This document shows positions 49,819-58,948 of a stretch of DNA of 64,000 nt, piece after piece. This stretch comes from Croceicoccus naphthovorans. GTDB lineage: Bacteria; Pseudomonadota; Alphaproteobacteria; Sphingomonadales; Sphingomonadaceae. Below the pieces are notes generated by a model. It was not told where the DNA came from. It made no database searches and saw only the letters and a program-made list of their open reading frames with translations. Position 1 is the stretch's first letter. Each line of letters opens with the position of its first letter. The position numbers were made by a program, and so were the translations under genes. The stretch spans positions 1,429,501-1,493,500 of the forward strand of contig NZ_CP011770.1 in NCBI RefSeq assembly GCF_001028705.1, in the 5' to 3' direction.

Positions 49819-50058
49819 ATGGCGGTGTCGAGCGAGGAAATCGCGCGGATGCTGGCGCTCGTGCAGGCTTATCAGGCCGCCGAGCTGGCCGTGCTGCGCA
49901 ACCAGTCCTACGAAATGCCCGATGGCCGCCGCCTGACCCGCGCGAACCTGAGGGACATCCGTGCCGGCAAGACACAGGCAGAGGCAGACTATGCCCGGGC
50001 CTGCGGTGCCACCACGGTACGCGGTCGTGCCCGCCGGTTCGTGAACATGACCCGCTGA
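49819..50058 (+). CDS. gpW-like / DUF6148 head-completion protein
   Basis: A 79-residue protein: MAVSSEEIARMLALVQAYQAAELAVLRNQSYEMPDGRRLTRANLRDI... It has the length, helical start and R-R-L-T-x-A-x-L-x-x-I pattern of the small head proteins that sit between terminase and portal genes in lambda-like phages. Its stop overlaps the portal start by one base. Confidence 0.7.
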   Translation: MAVSSEEIARMLALVQAYQAAELAVLRNQSYEMPDGRRLTRANLRDIRAGKTQAEADYARACGATTVRGRARRFVNMTR

Positions 50059-51761
50059 TGGAACCGATTCGACCAACCCTGCTGGACAGCGCGATCGCCG
50101 CCGTCTCGCCAAAGCGCGGGGCGCAGCGCCTTGCCGCGCGGGCGAGTTATAACGCGATGGCGACGGCGCTGACCGAACCCGGTGGGCGGATCGACCGGCG
50201 CGGCGGATATCGGGCGGGGCAGTCCGATCGGCGGCAGACGAAGGGTTGGAAAGCGCGCGCCCGTTCCGCGAACAGCGATGCGCTGGGACAGCAGGAAACG
50301 CTGATCGCCCGGTCGCGCGACGCGGCGATGAACCTGCCGCCCGCGACGGCGGCGATCGAGCGCAATGTGACCTTCACGGTCGGCACCGGCCTGATGGCGA
50401 TTCCCGATCTGGACGCCGATCTGCTGGGGCTGACCGCAGAGGAAAAGCAGTTCTGGACAGCGCGGATCATGCGCGACTTCGATGAATACATGACGTCGAA
50501 GGATCCCGATGCCGAGCGCGCGGCGACCGGATACGGGCTGCAGGAAATCGTACTGCGCGGCATGCTGGAGTCAGGTGACATCCTTGGCCTGCGCTGCTGG
50601 CCGGACGAACAGATCGGGCGGGTGAACTATACCGCGTGGAAGCTGGTCGAGGCCGACCGTGTGGTCAGTCCGTTCAACCATCAGGATGGCAAGCGCCACG
50701 GTGGTGAGAACGGTCCGGTCGTCGTCGGCGGGGTCGAGCTGGACGCATACGGCGCGGCGCAGGCCTATCACGTGCTGAAGAAGGCGCGCGAACCTTACGC
50801 ATCGGCGCGCACGGCCAACGATACCCAACGCTACGAAGCGTGGGGCAAGACGACTGCCTTGCCGACGTCGATCCTGGTGTTCGACAAGAAGCGGGCGGAA
50901 CAGGCGCGGGGCGTGCCGTTCCTTGCCCCGGTGCTGGAACTGGTGCGCGTGTTCATGGATGCGACCGACGCGGCGGCGCTGTCGATGGTGCTGCAGTCGA
51001 TGCTGTCCATCATTTACAAGACGCCGGGGGCGACGGCCATGCCGGAGCCGGAATATGGTACGGGTGAGCTGGTCCAGGCGGAAGACGTGCCAGAGACGCT
51101 GCCCGCGAACACGTCGAGCAATATCGCGATGGAACCCGGCATGGTGCTGGAGACCGAAGACGATGCCGACGTAAAGCTGGTTTCGCCGGAAGCGAAAAAC
51201 CCGGTCTACGAGAAGTTCTTCGAGACTCTGGTGACGATGATCGGGGCCGCGACGGGCACGCCTTTCGGTGTGCTCATGGCGCGGTTCAACAATAGCTATA
51301 CCGCGTCGAAAGGCGAGCTGGAGCTGTTCTACAAGGAAATCGTGCGCCGGTTCGATCGCTTTGCGGCGGACTGGTGCGCGCCGACCCGCGAATGCTGGCT
51401 GTATGAGCAGGTCGTTCGCGGGATCTATGACCTGCCGGGTTTCCTCGACGATCCGCGGATGCGGGCGGCGTGGTGTTCGGTGCGCTGGGCGGGAGACGGC
51501 AAGATTTCGCTGGACCCGTATCGCGAGGCCAAGGCGTTCGAAGTTCACGAGGCGCATGGCTGGCAGACCGGACAGCAGATCGCCGCAACCATCAATGGCG
51601 GCGATTACGATGCCAACGTCGACCGGCGTGTGGCGGAGCACCGCAAGTTCGTCGACGGGGGGCTGCCGATTCCCAACCAGCAGGGCGGCGGGACCAAGGC
51701 CGTGGGCGACGGTGAGGGCGATCAGGGCGACAAGAAGGACACGACCGATGACGCTGCCTAA
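50058..51761 (+). CDS. Portal protein (lambda gpB family)
   Basis: A 567-residue protein. Typical portal stretches are SRDAAMNLPPATAAIERNVTFTVGTGLM, QEIVLRGMLESGDILGLRCW, KRAEQARGVPFLAPVLELV, and GAATGTPFGVLMARFNNSYTASKGELELFYKEI. The acidic/Lys C-terminus (GDQGDKKDTTDDAA) is disordered. Forms the dodecamer at the DNA-entry vertex. Overlaps the protease gene by 14 bases. Confidence 0.93.
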   Translation: MEPIRPTLLDSAIAAVSPKRGAQRLAARASYNAMATALTEPGGRIDRRGGYRAGQSDRRQTKGWKARARSANSDALGQQETLIARSRDAAMNLPPATAAIERNVTFTVGTGLMAIPDLDADLLGLTAEEKQFWTARIMRDFDEYMTSKDPDAERAATGYGLQEIVLRGMLESGDILGLRCWPDEQIGRVNYTAWKLVEADRVVSPFNHQDGKRHGGENGPVVVGGVELDAYGAAQAYHVLKKAREPYASARTANDTQRYEAWGKTTALPTSILVFDKKRAEQARGVPFLAPVLELVRVFMDATDAAALSMVLQSMLSIIYKTPGATAMPEPEYGTGELVQAEDVPETLPANTSSNIAMEPGMVLETEDDADVKLVSPEAKNPVYEKFFETLVTMIGAATGTPFGVLMARFNNSYTASKGELELFYKEIVRRFDRFAADWCAPTRECWLYEQVVRGIYDLPGFLDDPRMRAAWCSVRWAGDGKISLDPYREAKAFEVHEAHGWQTGQQIAATINGGDYDANVDRRVAEHRKFVDGGLPIPNQQGGGTKAVGDGEGDQGDKKDTTDDAA

Positions 51762-53151
51762 GTGGAACCTGGCCGATATTCAGGAGCGGATGTTCAACCG
51801 TCCGCTGATGGTCACACGCGACCGCGCGGAGATTGCGTTGGGAGTGATGGGGCCGAAGTTGAATATCGGCGCGCTGGTTGTGTCGGGCGAGGAATCCGAA
51901 CGTCGACCTATGGCATCGCTTGCCTCGGTCGCGGCTGCGGCGCGGGTGGAACTCGACCAGATGCCGGGTGATGCATCGCTGGCGCGCCGGGACTGGGACG
52001 GGAACGTCCTCGATCCCTACGAGGTCTGGAATGGGCTGGCTGTTCTGCCGGTGCGCGGCACTCTTATGGCTGAAAACGGGCTTGAACCTTTTTCCGGCGC
52101 GACCGGATATGACGGACTGTCGTACAAGTTGCGCTATGCTGCGGGCGACGCGCACGTTGCGGGTGTTGCTTTCGATATCGATAGTGGCGGCGGCGAATGC
52201 GTCGACCTGTTGGAACTGTGCAGCCAGATCCGGTCGTTCGAAAAGCCGGTTGCTGCGATCATCCGTGGAACGGCCTGTTCCGCCGCCTATGCCATCGCGT
52301 GCAGTGCGGGGGTCGGTAACGTCTATGCGCCCGATTATGCGCGCGTTGGCCATGTCGGGGCGATCCTGATGCATGCCGACTTTTCTAAAAAACTGGATCA
52401 GGATGGCATTGCGGTCACCATGATCGCCAGCGGCGAGCACAAGGCCGACGGCAATCCATATCAGCCATTGGGCGAGGAAATCGGACGCAAGCTTCAGGGC
52501 GAGGTCGACGCCGCCGCCGCCGACTTTATCGCGCATGTCGCGGACAGTCGGCAAATCGATGCCGCCGCAATCCGCGCGCAGCAGGCCCGATACTACACGG
52601 GGGCGGACTCGGTTTCGCAGTCGCTCGTCGATCACGTCATGAGCTGGGACGAGGCGTTCAAGCACTTCGCCCAGCGTGTAAATTCCCCGGCTTCACGGTC
52701 GGGATCATCTGCTCCGTCCGGAGCGCGCTCAGCAAGGAAGGAAACCGCGATGAGCAACGAAGCACCCGCGCCGGCGGCGGAACAGCAGCCGGGAATCACC
52801 GAAGCGCAGATTGCGGCCGCCAAGGCCGAGGGACGCGAAGAGGGCATAACGGCGGGCGCAACCGCCGAGCGCGCGCGCATTACCGAGCTGGCGGAAATGG
52901 ACGCCGGGTCGACCATTTCGGCCAGCCTTGGCGAAGCGATCGAGGCCGGTACCAGCGCAGGCGATTTCGCCATCGGGCTGGCCAAGGCGGCGAAGGCCAA
53001 GCAGGGCGCTGCGCTGACCGACGTCAAGGCCGAGGCCGTTCCGGCAGCAGCACTGCCCGAAGGCGGCGCGACTGCGGCAGCGCCGGGCGTGAAGCCGAAG
53101 GCCAATCGCGGTGCGGATTATGCGCAGCGCAAGGCCGCCGCGTCCGCCTGA
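51748..53151 (+). CDS. S49-family head maturation protease with scaffold extension (gpC-like)
   Basis: A 467-residue protein. Residues ~95-310 are a signal-peptide-peptidase A-type fold: AFDIDSGGGE, then IRGTACSAAYAIA with nucleophile Ser178 and IASGEHKADGNPYQPL with Lys232. The last ~130 residues are Ala/Glu-rich and serve as scaffold. Expected to process the capsid during assembly and then be degraded. A second start inside gives a free scaffold. Confidence 0.9.
   Translation: MTLPKWNLADIQERMFNRPLMVTRDRAEIALGVMGPKLNIGALVVSGEESERRPMASLASVAAAARVELDQMPGDASLARRDWDGNVLDPYEVWNGLAVLPVRGTLMAENGLEPFSGATGYDGLSYKLRYAAGDAHVAGVAFDIDSGGGECVDLLELCSQIRSFEKPVAAIIRGTACSAAYAIACSAGVGNVYAPDYARVGHVGAILMHADFSKKLDQDGIAVTMIASGEHKADGNPYQPLGEEIGRKLQGEVDAAAADFIAHVADSRQIDAAAIRAQQARYYTGADSVSQSLVDHVMSWDEAFKHFAQRVNSPASRSGSSAPSGARSARKETAMSNEAPAPAAEQQPGITEAQIAAAKAEGREEGITAGATAERARITELAEMDAGSTISASLGEAIEAGTSAGDFAIGLAKAAKAKQGAALTDVKAEAVPAAALPEGGATAAAPGVKPKANRGADYAQRKAAASA
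52750..53151 (+). CDS. Nested scaffold protein (Nu3-like), internal start in the protease gene
   Basis: An in-frame ATG at 52750 is preceded by AAGGAAGG, a strong ribosome site, and opens MSNEAPAPAAEQQPG. The product would be the 133-residue Ala/Glu-rich C-terminal part alone. This matches the lambda C/Nu3 arrangement. Evidence is the ribosome site, the domain boundary and the parallel with lambda. Confidence 0.7.
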   Translation: MSNEAPAPAAEQQPGITEAQIAAAKAEGREEGITAGATAERARITELAEMDAGSTISASLGEAIEAGTSAGDFAIGLAKAAKAKQGAALTDVKAEAVPAAALPEGGATAAAPGVKPKANRGADYAQRKAAASA

Positions 53152-53209
53152 ACCCCAATCGCCCATAGAAGCCCGGGCGTGGGCTGCCCGGCTTTCGGAG
53201 TGACAATCC

Positions 53210-53581
53210 ATGGCATACGAACAAGCGGCCTATACGGCCGGAACCCCGGTTACCGATCCGCAGATCATCGCGGGCGGTACCTATACCACGCGCGTGATCA
53301 CCGTCCTTTCGGGTGAAGTCCGCAGTGCCGGTGCGGTGCTGGGCAAGATCACCGCCAGCGGCAAGTACAAGCTGTCGGCCTCTGCAGCCGGTGACGGTTC
53401 GCAGACCCCGGCTCTGGTGCTGGCACAGGATGTCGACGCCAGCGGCGGCGATGTCGAGGCGGTGTGCTACGAAACCTGCTCTGGAGGGATCGTGGCATCG
53501 GGTCTTACACTGGGCACCGGCCACACCATCGCCAGCATTCGTGACGCGATGCGCGATATCGGCCTGCCGATCGACGACTGA
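53210..53581 (+). CDS. Head decoration protein (gpD-like)
   Basis: A 123-residue protein with the gpD layout: YTAGTPVTDPQIIAGGTYTTRVITVLSGEVRSAGAVLGKITASGKYKL and PALVLAQDVDASGGDVEAVCYETC. It trimerises on the capsid surface and stabilises it. Followed by a terminator before the major capsid gene. Confidence 0.88.
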   Translation: MAYEQAAYTAGTPVTDPQIIAGGTYTTRVITVLSGEVRSAGAVLGKITASGKYKLSASAAGDGSQTPALVLAQDVDASGGDVEAVCYETCSGGIVASGLTLGTGHTIASIRDAMRDIGLPIDD

Positions 53582-53620
53582 CACAATCCCTGACCATTGG
53601 CTCGGGCCGAGAGGCCCATG

Positions 53621-53650
53621 ACCCGCCCCGGTGATCCGTGGCGGGTTTTT
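53621..53650 (+). terminator. Rho-independent terminator
   Basis: ACCCGCC (53621-53627) pairs with GGCGGGT (53640-53646), 12-nt loop, then TTTTT. It sits between the decoration and major capsid genes; a partial terminator here could tune their ratio. Confidence 0.75.
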
Positions 53651-53670
53651 CTTTTCGGGAGGATCCCCTC

Positions 53671-54705
53671 ATGAACGATTTTGCTACTTTCTCTCGCGAC
53701 GAGCTGTTGCCGCTCGTCCCGAGCGCCTTCGTCGGCGGCAGCTTTCTGCAACTGGCGTTTTTCCCCGACGTGTTCGAGTTCGACACGTCCGAGGTCTATT
53801 TCGACCGTGTGCTGGACGATATGCGCCGGGCTCCGTTCGTGGCTCCGCTTGCCCCCGGCAAGATCCAGCAGCCGCGCGGTTTCCAGAAGGAAACCATCAT
53901 CCCGGCGTCGATGAAGCCGAAGAACCAGATCACCGGTAAGGAAGTCCTGCGCCGGATGGCCGGGGAGGCGATCGGCGGGACAATGTCAGCAGCCGACCGC
54001 GAGGCCGCAATCCGCGAGATGTATCTGGAAAGCCAGATGAACCGGATCGCACGGACGCGGGAATGGATGGCCAGCAGCATCCTGCGCACCGGATCGGTTA
54101 CGATTTCGGGCGACGATTATCCGTCGACCGTCGTCAACTTCAACCGAACCGGTTCGTTGACCAAGACGTTGCTGACCACTGCCCGCTGGGGTGAGAGCGG
54201 CGTTTCGCCTTATGATGACGTTGACGCGTGGATGAATGAAGTCGGCGAAGCATCGGGCAGCGCCGTCGATATCGTGGTGATGGACAAGCTGGCGTGGGGC
54301 TACTTCTCCGCTGATCCCAAGACCGAAAAGGCACTGGATCGTCAGTTGGGCCAGACGGCGGCCATCGACCTTGGCTTCACCGCCGGGGTGCCGGGCGCGC
54401 CGCAGTTCAAGGGCCGCATCGGTTCGGTCGAGTTCTACGTCTACAACGATCTTCAGATGGACGAGAGCTTCAACACCGAGAAGCTGGTGCCAGACTATAC
54501 CGTTATGATGGGCAGCCGGGCTGGCTATGCTGGCAGCAAGCTGTGCGGCGTGGTCCAGCATGCCGAGAACCACTACCGTCCGGGCGAATACTTCCCGCAC
54601 GAGTGGATTGATCCAAACACCGGCGCGCAGTGGGTTGAAACCATCACCGCGCCGATCCTTGCGCCCAAGCGGGTCAATGCCTCGCTGGCTGCAACGGTCC
54701 GCTGA
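53671..54705 (+). CDS. Major capsid protein (gpE-like)
   Basis: A 344-residue protein, start at the ATG at 53671 with GGGAGG upstream. Features of the lambda gpE family: SFLQLAFFPDVFEFDTSEVYFDRV, APFVAPLAPGKIQQPRGFQKETIIPASMKPKN, GRIGSVEFYVYND and the C-terminal WVETITAPILAPKRVNASLAATV. Main shell protein of the head. Confidence 0.93.
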   Translation: MNDFATFSRDELLPLVPSAFVGGSFLQLAFFPDVFEFDTSEVYFDRVLDDMRRAPFVAPLAPGKIQQPRGFQKETIIPASMKPKNQITGKEVLRRMAGEAIGGTMSAADREAAIREMYLESQMNRIARTREWMASSILRTGSVTISGDDYPSTVVNFNRTGSLTKTLLTTARWGESGVSPYDDVDAWMNEVGEASGSAVDIVVMDKLAWGYFSADPKTEKALDRQLGQTAAIDLGFTAGVPGAPQFKGRIGSVEFYVYNDLQMDESFNTEKLVPDYTVMMGSRAGYAGSKLCGVVQHAENHYRPGEYFPHEWIDPNTGAQWVETITAPILAPKRVNASLAATVR

Positions 54706-54732
54706 GGCGGCGTTCAGCAGACCGTAGACGGC

Positions 54733-54768
54733 GGGGGTGCGGTTTCCCTTGATCCGCACCCCCGTCTT
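54733..54768 (+). terminator. Rho-independent terminator after the major capsid gene
   Basis: GGGGGTGCGG (54733-54742) pairs with CCGCACCCCC (54754-54763); an 11-nt loop and a short pyrimidine tail (GTCTTCAT) follow. It lies 28 bp after the capsid stop. Confidence 0.75.
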
Positions 54769-54857
54769 CATCCCGCCGTCCAGCCTTGGGCGTCGCGGTG
54801 AGGCATGTCCGGACCGGGCAACGTCCTCCACAGGGCCTTCAAGGACAGGAGATGACC

Positions 54858-55226
54858 ATGGCCAATTCGACGAAGATTCTGGTGGCAACCCGCGAACTGA
54901 CGGGCGGTACCAAGAAGGGCGAGATCGCCAAGCTGGAAAACGGCGAGGAACTGACTGCTGAAAAGCAGAAGGAACTTGGCCTGACGAACAAGGATATCGA
55001 CCATCTGAAGGGTCGTGGCGATATCGTGGAGGTTGATGCCCGCGTTGCGGAGACCGGCACCAAGGGCGACAACGCCGCGCTGAAGGCCGAAACCGAGCGA
55101 GCCGAGAAGGCCGAAACGCGCGTCGCCGAGCTGGAGGCCGAAGTCGCCACGTTGACCAGCGAGAAAGAAGCGTTGCAGCAGGCGGTGGCCGCCGCGCAGC
55201 AGAAGTCCGAGCAGAACGGCAACTGA
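54858..55226 (+). CDS. Hypothetical phage structural protein with coiled coil (122 aa)
   Basis: MANSTKILVATRELTGGTKKGEIAKLENGEELTAEKQKELGLT ... then a long coiled coil (ETERAEKAETRVAELEAEVATLTSEKEALQQAV). Start at 54858 or 54852. In position it matches small head-completion genes such as lambda FI, but similarity is not clear. Confidence 0.6.
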   Translation: MANSTKILVATRELTGGTKKGEIAKLENGEELTAEKQKELGLTNKDIDHLKGRGDIVEVDARVAETGTKGDNAALKAETERAEKAETRVAELEAEVATLTSEKEALQQAVAAAQQKSEQNGN

Positions 55227-55229
55227 CGC

Positions 55230-55589
55230 ATGGCCGTCGAGACCGCCGCCGATCTGGCGGGATTCTTCCTATTCGGAGAATACGCCGAGGCGGCGGTCTA
55301 TCTTGCCCCGGGTGCGCCGATCGAGGATTCCACGCCGTGTCTGGTGATTGTGGATCGCGGGCAGGGACGGGCGGTTTTCGACGCGGGCGAACGGCAGGCG
55401 GAAGGACCGCAGCTGCATATCTGGGCGCAATTCGCGGAGCTGCCCGCCGTGGTGCGGCGCGGCACATTCCGCATGCTGGACGAGCCGGACGGGATCGAGA
55501 CCGGCGAGATATTCGAGATCGCGGGTCTGCCGCGACTGGATCATGAAGGCGCGATCTGGTCGTGCGAACTGATCGACCGGAGCGTCTGA
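55230..55589 (+). CDS. Head-tail joining protein (FII-like)
   Basis: A 119-residue beta-rich protein: LAGFFLFGEYAEAAVYLAPG, RAVFDAGERQAEGPQLHIWAQFAELPAVVRRGTFRM, EIFEIAGLPRLDHEGAIWSCELI. Fits the lambda head-tail joining type by order, length and the W/E-rich end. Starts three bases after the previous stop. Confidence 0.65.
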   Translation: MAVETAADLAGFFLFGEYAEAAVYLAPGAPIEDSTPCLVIVDRGQGRAVFDAGERQAEGPQLHIWAQFAELPAVVRRGTFRMLDEPDGIETGEIFEIAGLPRLDHEGAIWSCELIDRSV

Positions 55590-55590
55590 C

Positions 55591-56376
55591 ATGGCGCGGG
55601 CTCCACGATCGGGCGGGATGATCCCGAAATCGAGCCGCACGACGCGGTTCATGAATTTTCATAATCAGGGCCTTGCCCGTGCCGATTACCAGGGCGCTCG
55701 GGGGCAGGGTTTTACTGTCGAGTTTCTGGCCGAAAAGGCTGCCCGCGATATGGAGGCAGGGCTGCAGCAGGGCGCTGTGGCCATCCGCTCATCCTCTATC
55801 GAGGCGGCGGTCACCAGCACCGACGAGATCAAGCAGAAGATGCGCAGTTTTCTGGATGCGCACTTCACCGGTTCGGAAATGCACGGCAACAATCACCGCC
55901 GCGTATCGAACGCCTCTGTCCAGAGCGTGACCTATGACGATGTGTCCGAGAAAGGGCAGTTCACGTCGCTGATCTATTCGAAGTTCGGGTATCGCGGTGG
56001 CGGGGGCTTTGTCGACTTCCTGTTGCTGCACATGCGCGGCGGAACGGTGAAGCCGCAGAAGGGCGAATGGATTCGCCTCGATCGACGCGGCAAAGGGCAG
56101 ATCGGCCAGCAGACCGGGTTCTTTCCGCTGTCGAAGCGCGACACGTTCTTCGTCGAAGCGGACGACGGCAAGAAGCTGTTTCAGTTGCGCCGCAAGCGCG
56201 GTGGCGGGCCTGCGGCAAAGGGCACCGAACTGCTGGCGACGCTGGTCCGCAGCCTGACGTTCAAGCCGTCGCTGCAAGGGCTGGAGACGATCATGGCGAC
56301 GCGCGGTGCGGTGTTCGAGCGGCACTTCGACGCGCTGCTGGGTCAGCGGCTGTCGCAATCCGGGGGGCAGGTCTGA
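55591..56376 (+). CDS. Minor tail / tail-completion protein (DUF6441-like)
   Basis: A 261-residue protein. The middle (VTSTDEIKQKMRSFLDAHFTGSEMHGNNHRRVSNASVQSVTYDD) and GGFVDFLLLHMRGGTVKPQKGEWIRL resemble DUF6441 proteins in alphaproteobacterial phages. It occupies lambda's Z position. Family assignment is moderate; role in tail completion is inferred from position. Confidence 0.6.
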   Translation: MARAPRSGGMIPKSSRTTRFMNFHNQGLARADYQGARGQGFTVEFLAEKAARDMEAGLQQGAVAIRSSSIEAAVTSTDEIKQKMRSFLDAHFTGSEMHGNNHRRVSNASVQSVTYDDVSEKGQFTSLIYSKFGYRGGGGFVDFLLLHMRGGTVKPQKGEWIRLDRRGKGQIGQQTGFFPLSKRDTFFVEADDGKKLFQLRRKRGGGPAAKGTELLATLVRSLTFKPSLQGLETIMATRGAVFERHFDALLGQRLSQSGGQV

Positions 56377-56843
56377 TGGCTTCCGTCCGGATGCAGATTT
56401 ATGCCGCCGTCAAGGCAAAGCTGGACGCGGTCAGGTCGGCGCTGGCGTTCAATGGCGTGATCGTCAACCCGCGCGAGCCCATCGGTGTCGACCAGATGGA
56501 CGCGTTGATCCTGATGCATGGCGGCGATCGCGATCCGAACTGGCTGACCGGCGGTATCGAGGACCGGTGGCTGGAGATCGGCGTAGGCTGGATGCTGCGC
56601 GAGACGACGGAGGGTTCGGCGGAGGAACAGCTCGACGCGGCGCTGGTCGCGGTATGCGACGCGCTGACCGATCCGGACGACGTGCAGCTGGGCGGACTGG
56701 CCGTGGAAGTGATGCTGACCGGAATCGAGGAACCGCAGATCGGGCGTGCCGCCGATGGCGCGCACGTGCTGGCCGGTCAGTTCTGCGAATTCGCCGTCCG
56801 TTACATGACCCGCGAGGGCGATGCATCGACACCCGCGCCCTGA
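56376..56843 (+). CDS. Tail terminator-like protein (gpU-like)
   Basis: A 155-residue protein: MASVRMQIYAAVKAKLDAVRSALAFNGVIVNPREPIGVDQMDALILM ... GIEDRWLEIGVGWMLRE ... a small alpha/beta fold like gpU, which caps the tail tube. The call rests on order (after Z position, before the tail tube) and the fold pattern. ATGA overlap with the gene before. Confidence 0.55.
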   Translation: MASVRMQIYAAVKAKLDAVRSALAFNGVIVNPREPIGVDQMDALILMHGGDRDPNWLTGGIEDRWLEIGVGWMLRETTEGSAEEQLDAALVAVCDALTDPDDVQLGGLAVEVMLTGIEEPQIGRAADGAHVLAGQFCEFAVRYMTREGDASTPAP

Positions 56844-56873
56844 CCGGCGCAACCATCGAGAAGGACCAAGGCC

Positions 56874-57122
56874 ATGGCCGAGACTATCCCCGAACACCGC
56901 ACGGGTTTTGCCACCCGGAGCGGCGATACCCGCGTGATCGGCACGAAGAGCGACGAGACGTTCCGCAGCGTGGCCGATGCCCGCGCGGCGGCAGGCACGA
57001 TCCAGACGACGGCGCAGGAAGCCAAAGTGAAGGCCGAGGCAGGGTCGGGGGCTAAAAAGGCGTCCGCCAAGCCCGATGCCCCTGCTGGCGGCCCGATGCC
57101 GCCGTCCACGCAGACCAACTGA
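56874..57122 (+). CDS. Small phage protein (82 aa)
   Basis: MAETIPEHRTGFATRSGDTRVIGTKSDETFRS ... then a Lys/Ala/Glu-rich helix and a Pro-rich end. Unknown; lies just before the tail tube gene with a good AAGGACC site upstream. Confidence 0.5.
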   Translation: MAETIPEHRTGFATRSGDTRVIGTKSDETFRSVADARAAAGTIQTTAQEAKVKAEAGSGAKKASAKPDAPAGGPMPPSTQTN

Positions 57123-57153
57123 TATCCATCCCGGGACCTGAAAGGACCAATCG

Positions 57154-58317
57154 ATGAGCGACTTCCTGACCCGCAACCGGCTTGTGACCGCGAAGGTCGA
57201 GGCCACTTCGGGCACCGATGCCGTCCCCGCGCCCGCGACCGACGCGGTGCTGGTGGAAGAGCCGCGGGCCAATCCCAACCTTGAACTGGAACAGACCGAC
57301 GAGGTCACCGGTTCGCTGGACACCACGCAGTCCATCGTCGGCGGCGGGTTCATGGAACGGACCCACCGGTTCTTTGCCAAGGGCAGCGGCACGCCGGGCA
57401 CTGCGCCCGAATATACGCCGTACCTGCAGGCGGCGGGCCTTGCCGAGACGATCCTTGCCGCCGATCTGGACGATACGGCGCAGGCTGGCGCACCAAGCAC
57501 GATCACGCTGGCAGCCGGCGCACCTTCGACCGACCTGACCGGATTCGTAATCACGCTGGACGGCGGTACGGGTTCCGGCCAGACCCGCGTTATCACCGCG
57601 TACAATACCGGCACGAAAGTCGCGACCGTCATGCCCGCATGGGATACCGAGCCCGATGCGACCAGCGAGTACGTCGTGCACGCAGGTAACCTGTTCGTGC
57701 CCGCATCGACCGCGCTGAAGACGATCACCGATTATCTCTACAAGAAGAACGCCGGAGCGGGGAACGCCATTCTGGAGAAGCTGACCGGTGCGGCGGCAAA
57801 CCTGTCGTTTGCGGTGCAGACGCGCCAGACCGGCAAGTTCACCGCGACGCTGCGCGGCAAGCTGGCCGATCCCGCCGATGTCGCCAACCCGACCGGCGCC
57901 GTGTTCGACGCGGTGCGTCCGCGCCCGCTGCGCGCGGCGGACGCGTTTCTTGACGACCAGCGCGTATGTTTCCGCAACTTCACGCTGGATTTCGGAAACG
58001 AGATCGTGATGTCGGATTGCCCGGGCGAGACCTATGGCTATGAACCGGCGCGGATCACCCGGCGCAAGCCGACCGGGCGCATCAATCCGCAGACGCTGAC
58101 CCTGACCGCTCGCAACGCCTTCGCCGACATGGTGGCAGGCACGCAGCGCAAGCTGTGGCTGAACTGGGGCGAGACGCCCGGCAACCGCGTTTCGATGCTG
58201 CTGCCGTCGATCGTCTACACCGGCAAGGAAGACGACGACCTTGACGGCATCAGCGCCGACGGACTGCCGTTCGAGCCCTATGGCCCGGACAGCTGGCTGT
58301 ATTACCTGGTCTATTGA
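57154..58317 (+). CDS. Tail tube protein (major tail protein)
   Basis: A 387-residue protein. It opens MSDFLTRNRLVTAKVEATSGTDAVPAPATDAVLVEEP and contains PTGRINPQTLTLTARNAFADMV and a Gly/Thr-rich insert (TLDGGTGSGQTRVITAYNTGTKVATV) that resembles an Ig-like or fibre-surface domain. Matches long alphaproteobacterial siphophage major tail proteins. Position before the frameshifted assembly chaperone supports it. Confidence 0.8.
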   Translation: MSDFLTRNRLVTAKVEATSGTDAVPAPATDAVLVEEPRANPNLELEQTDEVTGSLDTTQSIVGGGFMERTHRFFAKGSGTPGTAPEYTPYLQAAGLAETILAADLDDTAQAGAPSTITLAAGAPSTDLTGFVITLDGGTGSGQTRVITAYNTGTKVATVMPAWDTEPDATSEYVVHAGNLFVPASTALKTITDYLYKKNAGAGNAILEKLTGAAANLSFAVQTRQTGKFTATLRGKLADPADVANPTGAVFDAVRPRPLRAADAFLDDQRVCFRNFTLDFGNEIVMSDCPGETYGYEPARITRRKPTGRINPQTLTLTARNAFADMVAGTQRKLWLNWGETPGNRVSMLLPSIVYTGKEDDDLDGISADGLPFEPYGPDSWLYYLVY

Positions 58318-58324
58318 GGGCGGC

Positions 58325-58948
58325 ATGCTGGCAAGCGTTCAGGACCGCCATATCTGCGAGATCGGCGGCACGAAGTACGGATTCCGCACGCCGACGTTGT
58401 ACGATCCGGCGAAGATGCGGCGGATCCTCGGTCGCCAGAAAGTCCGGCGCCCGTCGGCCACCGAATTCCGGGTGGCGGCGTTGGCCGGGCTGGGCGAGAT
58501 GGCCAAGGTGGCTGGCGAAACCGAAGAGGGCGAGCGGCAGCAGGCCATCGTCGAGCGGTGGTACGAGCTGCTGAAACCGATCGACGAGGACGATATCGAC
58601 GAGCCGGACTTCGAAAAGCGCGCCGTGATGAAATCGGCACAGGAGACGGAACGACTGGTCGAGATGACCGCGATGCGGGCCGACGTGATGGCGATCGAGG
58701 CCAGTCTGGAGCGGCACTGGCCCCCTTATGCGGAGCTGGTGGCGGACCGGGATTACTGGGACGAGGTCAGCCGGATCGAGGTGGTGCGGTTGTTGCTGGA
58801 ATCGATCCACGGACAGTCCCTGCCGCATGACGAGGACGGAATGCTGCAGGCCGATATCTATCGGTCCATCCCCCCAGCGCACCGGGTGGAACTGGCCACG
58901 TTCGCATTCCGGCTGATGGCCCCGGAAGGTCCGCAAAGAAAAAACTGA
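58325..58948 (+). CDS. Tail assembly chaperone, unshifted product (gpG-like)
   Basis: A 207-residue protein (ATG at 58325) ending ...APEGPQRKN. Begins MLASVQDRHICEIGGTKYGFRTPTLYDPAKMRRIL. Acts as the G protein in the tail assembly chaperone pair; the longer form is made by -1 slippage near its stop (next entry). Confidence 0.8.
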   Translation: MLASVQDRHICEIGGTKYGFRTPTLYDPAKMRRILGRQKVRRPSATEFRVAALAGLGEMAKVAGETEEGERQQAIVERWYELLKPIDEDDIDEPDFEKRAVMKSAQETERLVEMTAMRADVMAIEASLERHWPPYAELVADRDYWDEVSRIEVVRLLLESIHGQSLPHDEDGMLQADIYRSIPPAHRVELATFAFRLMAPEGPQRKN

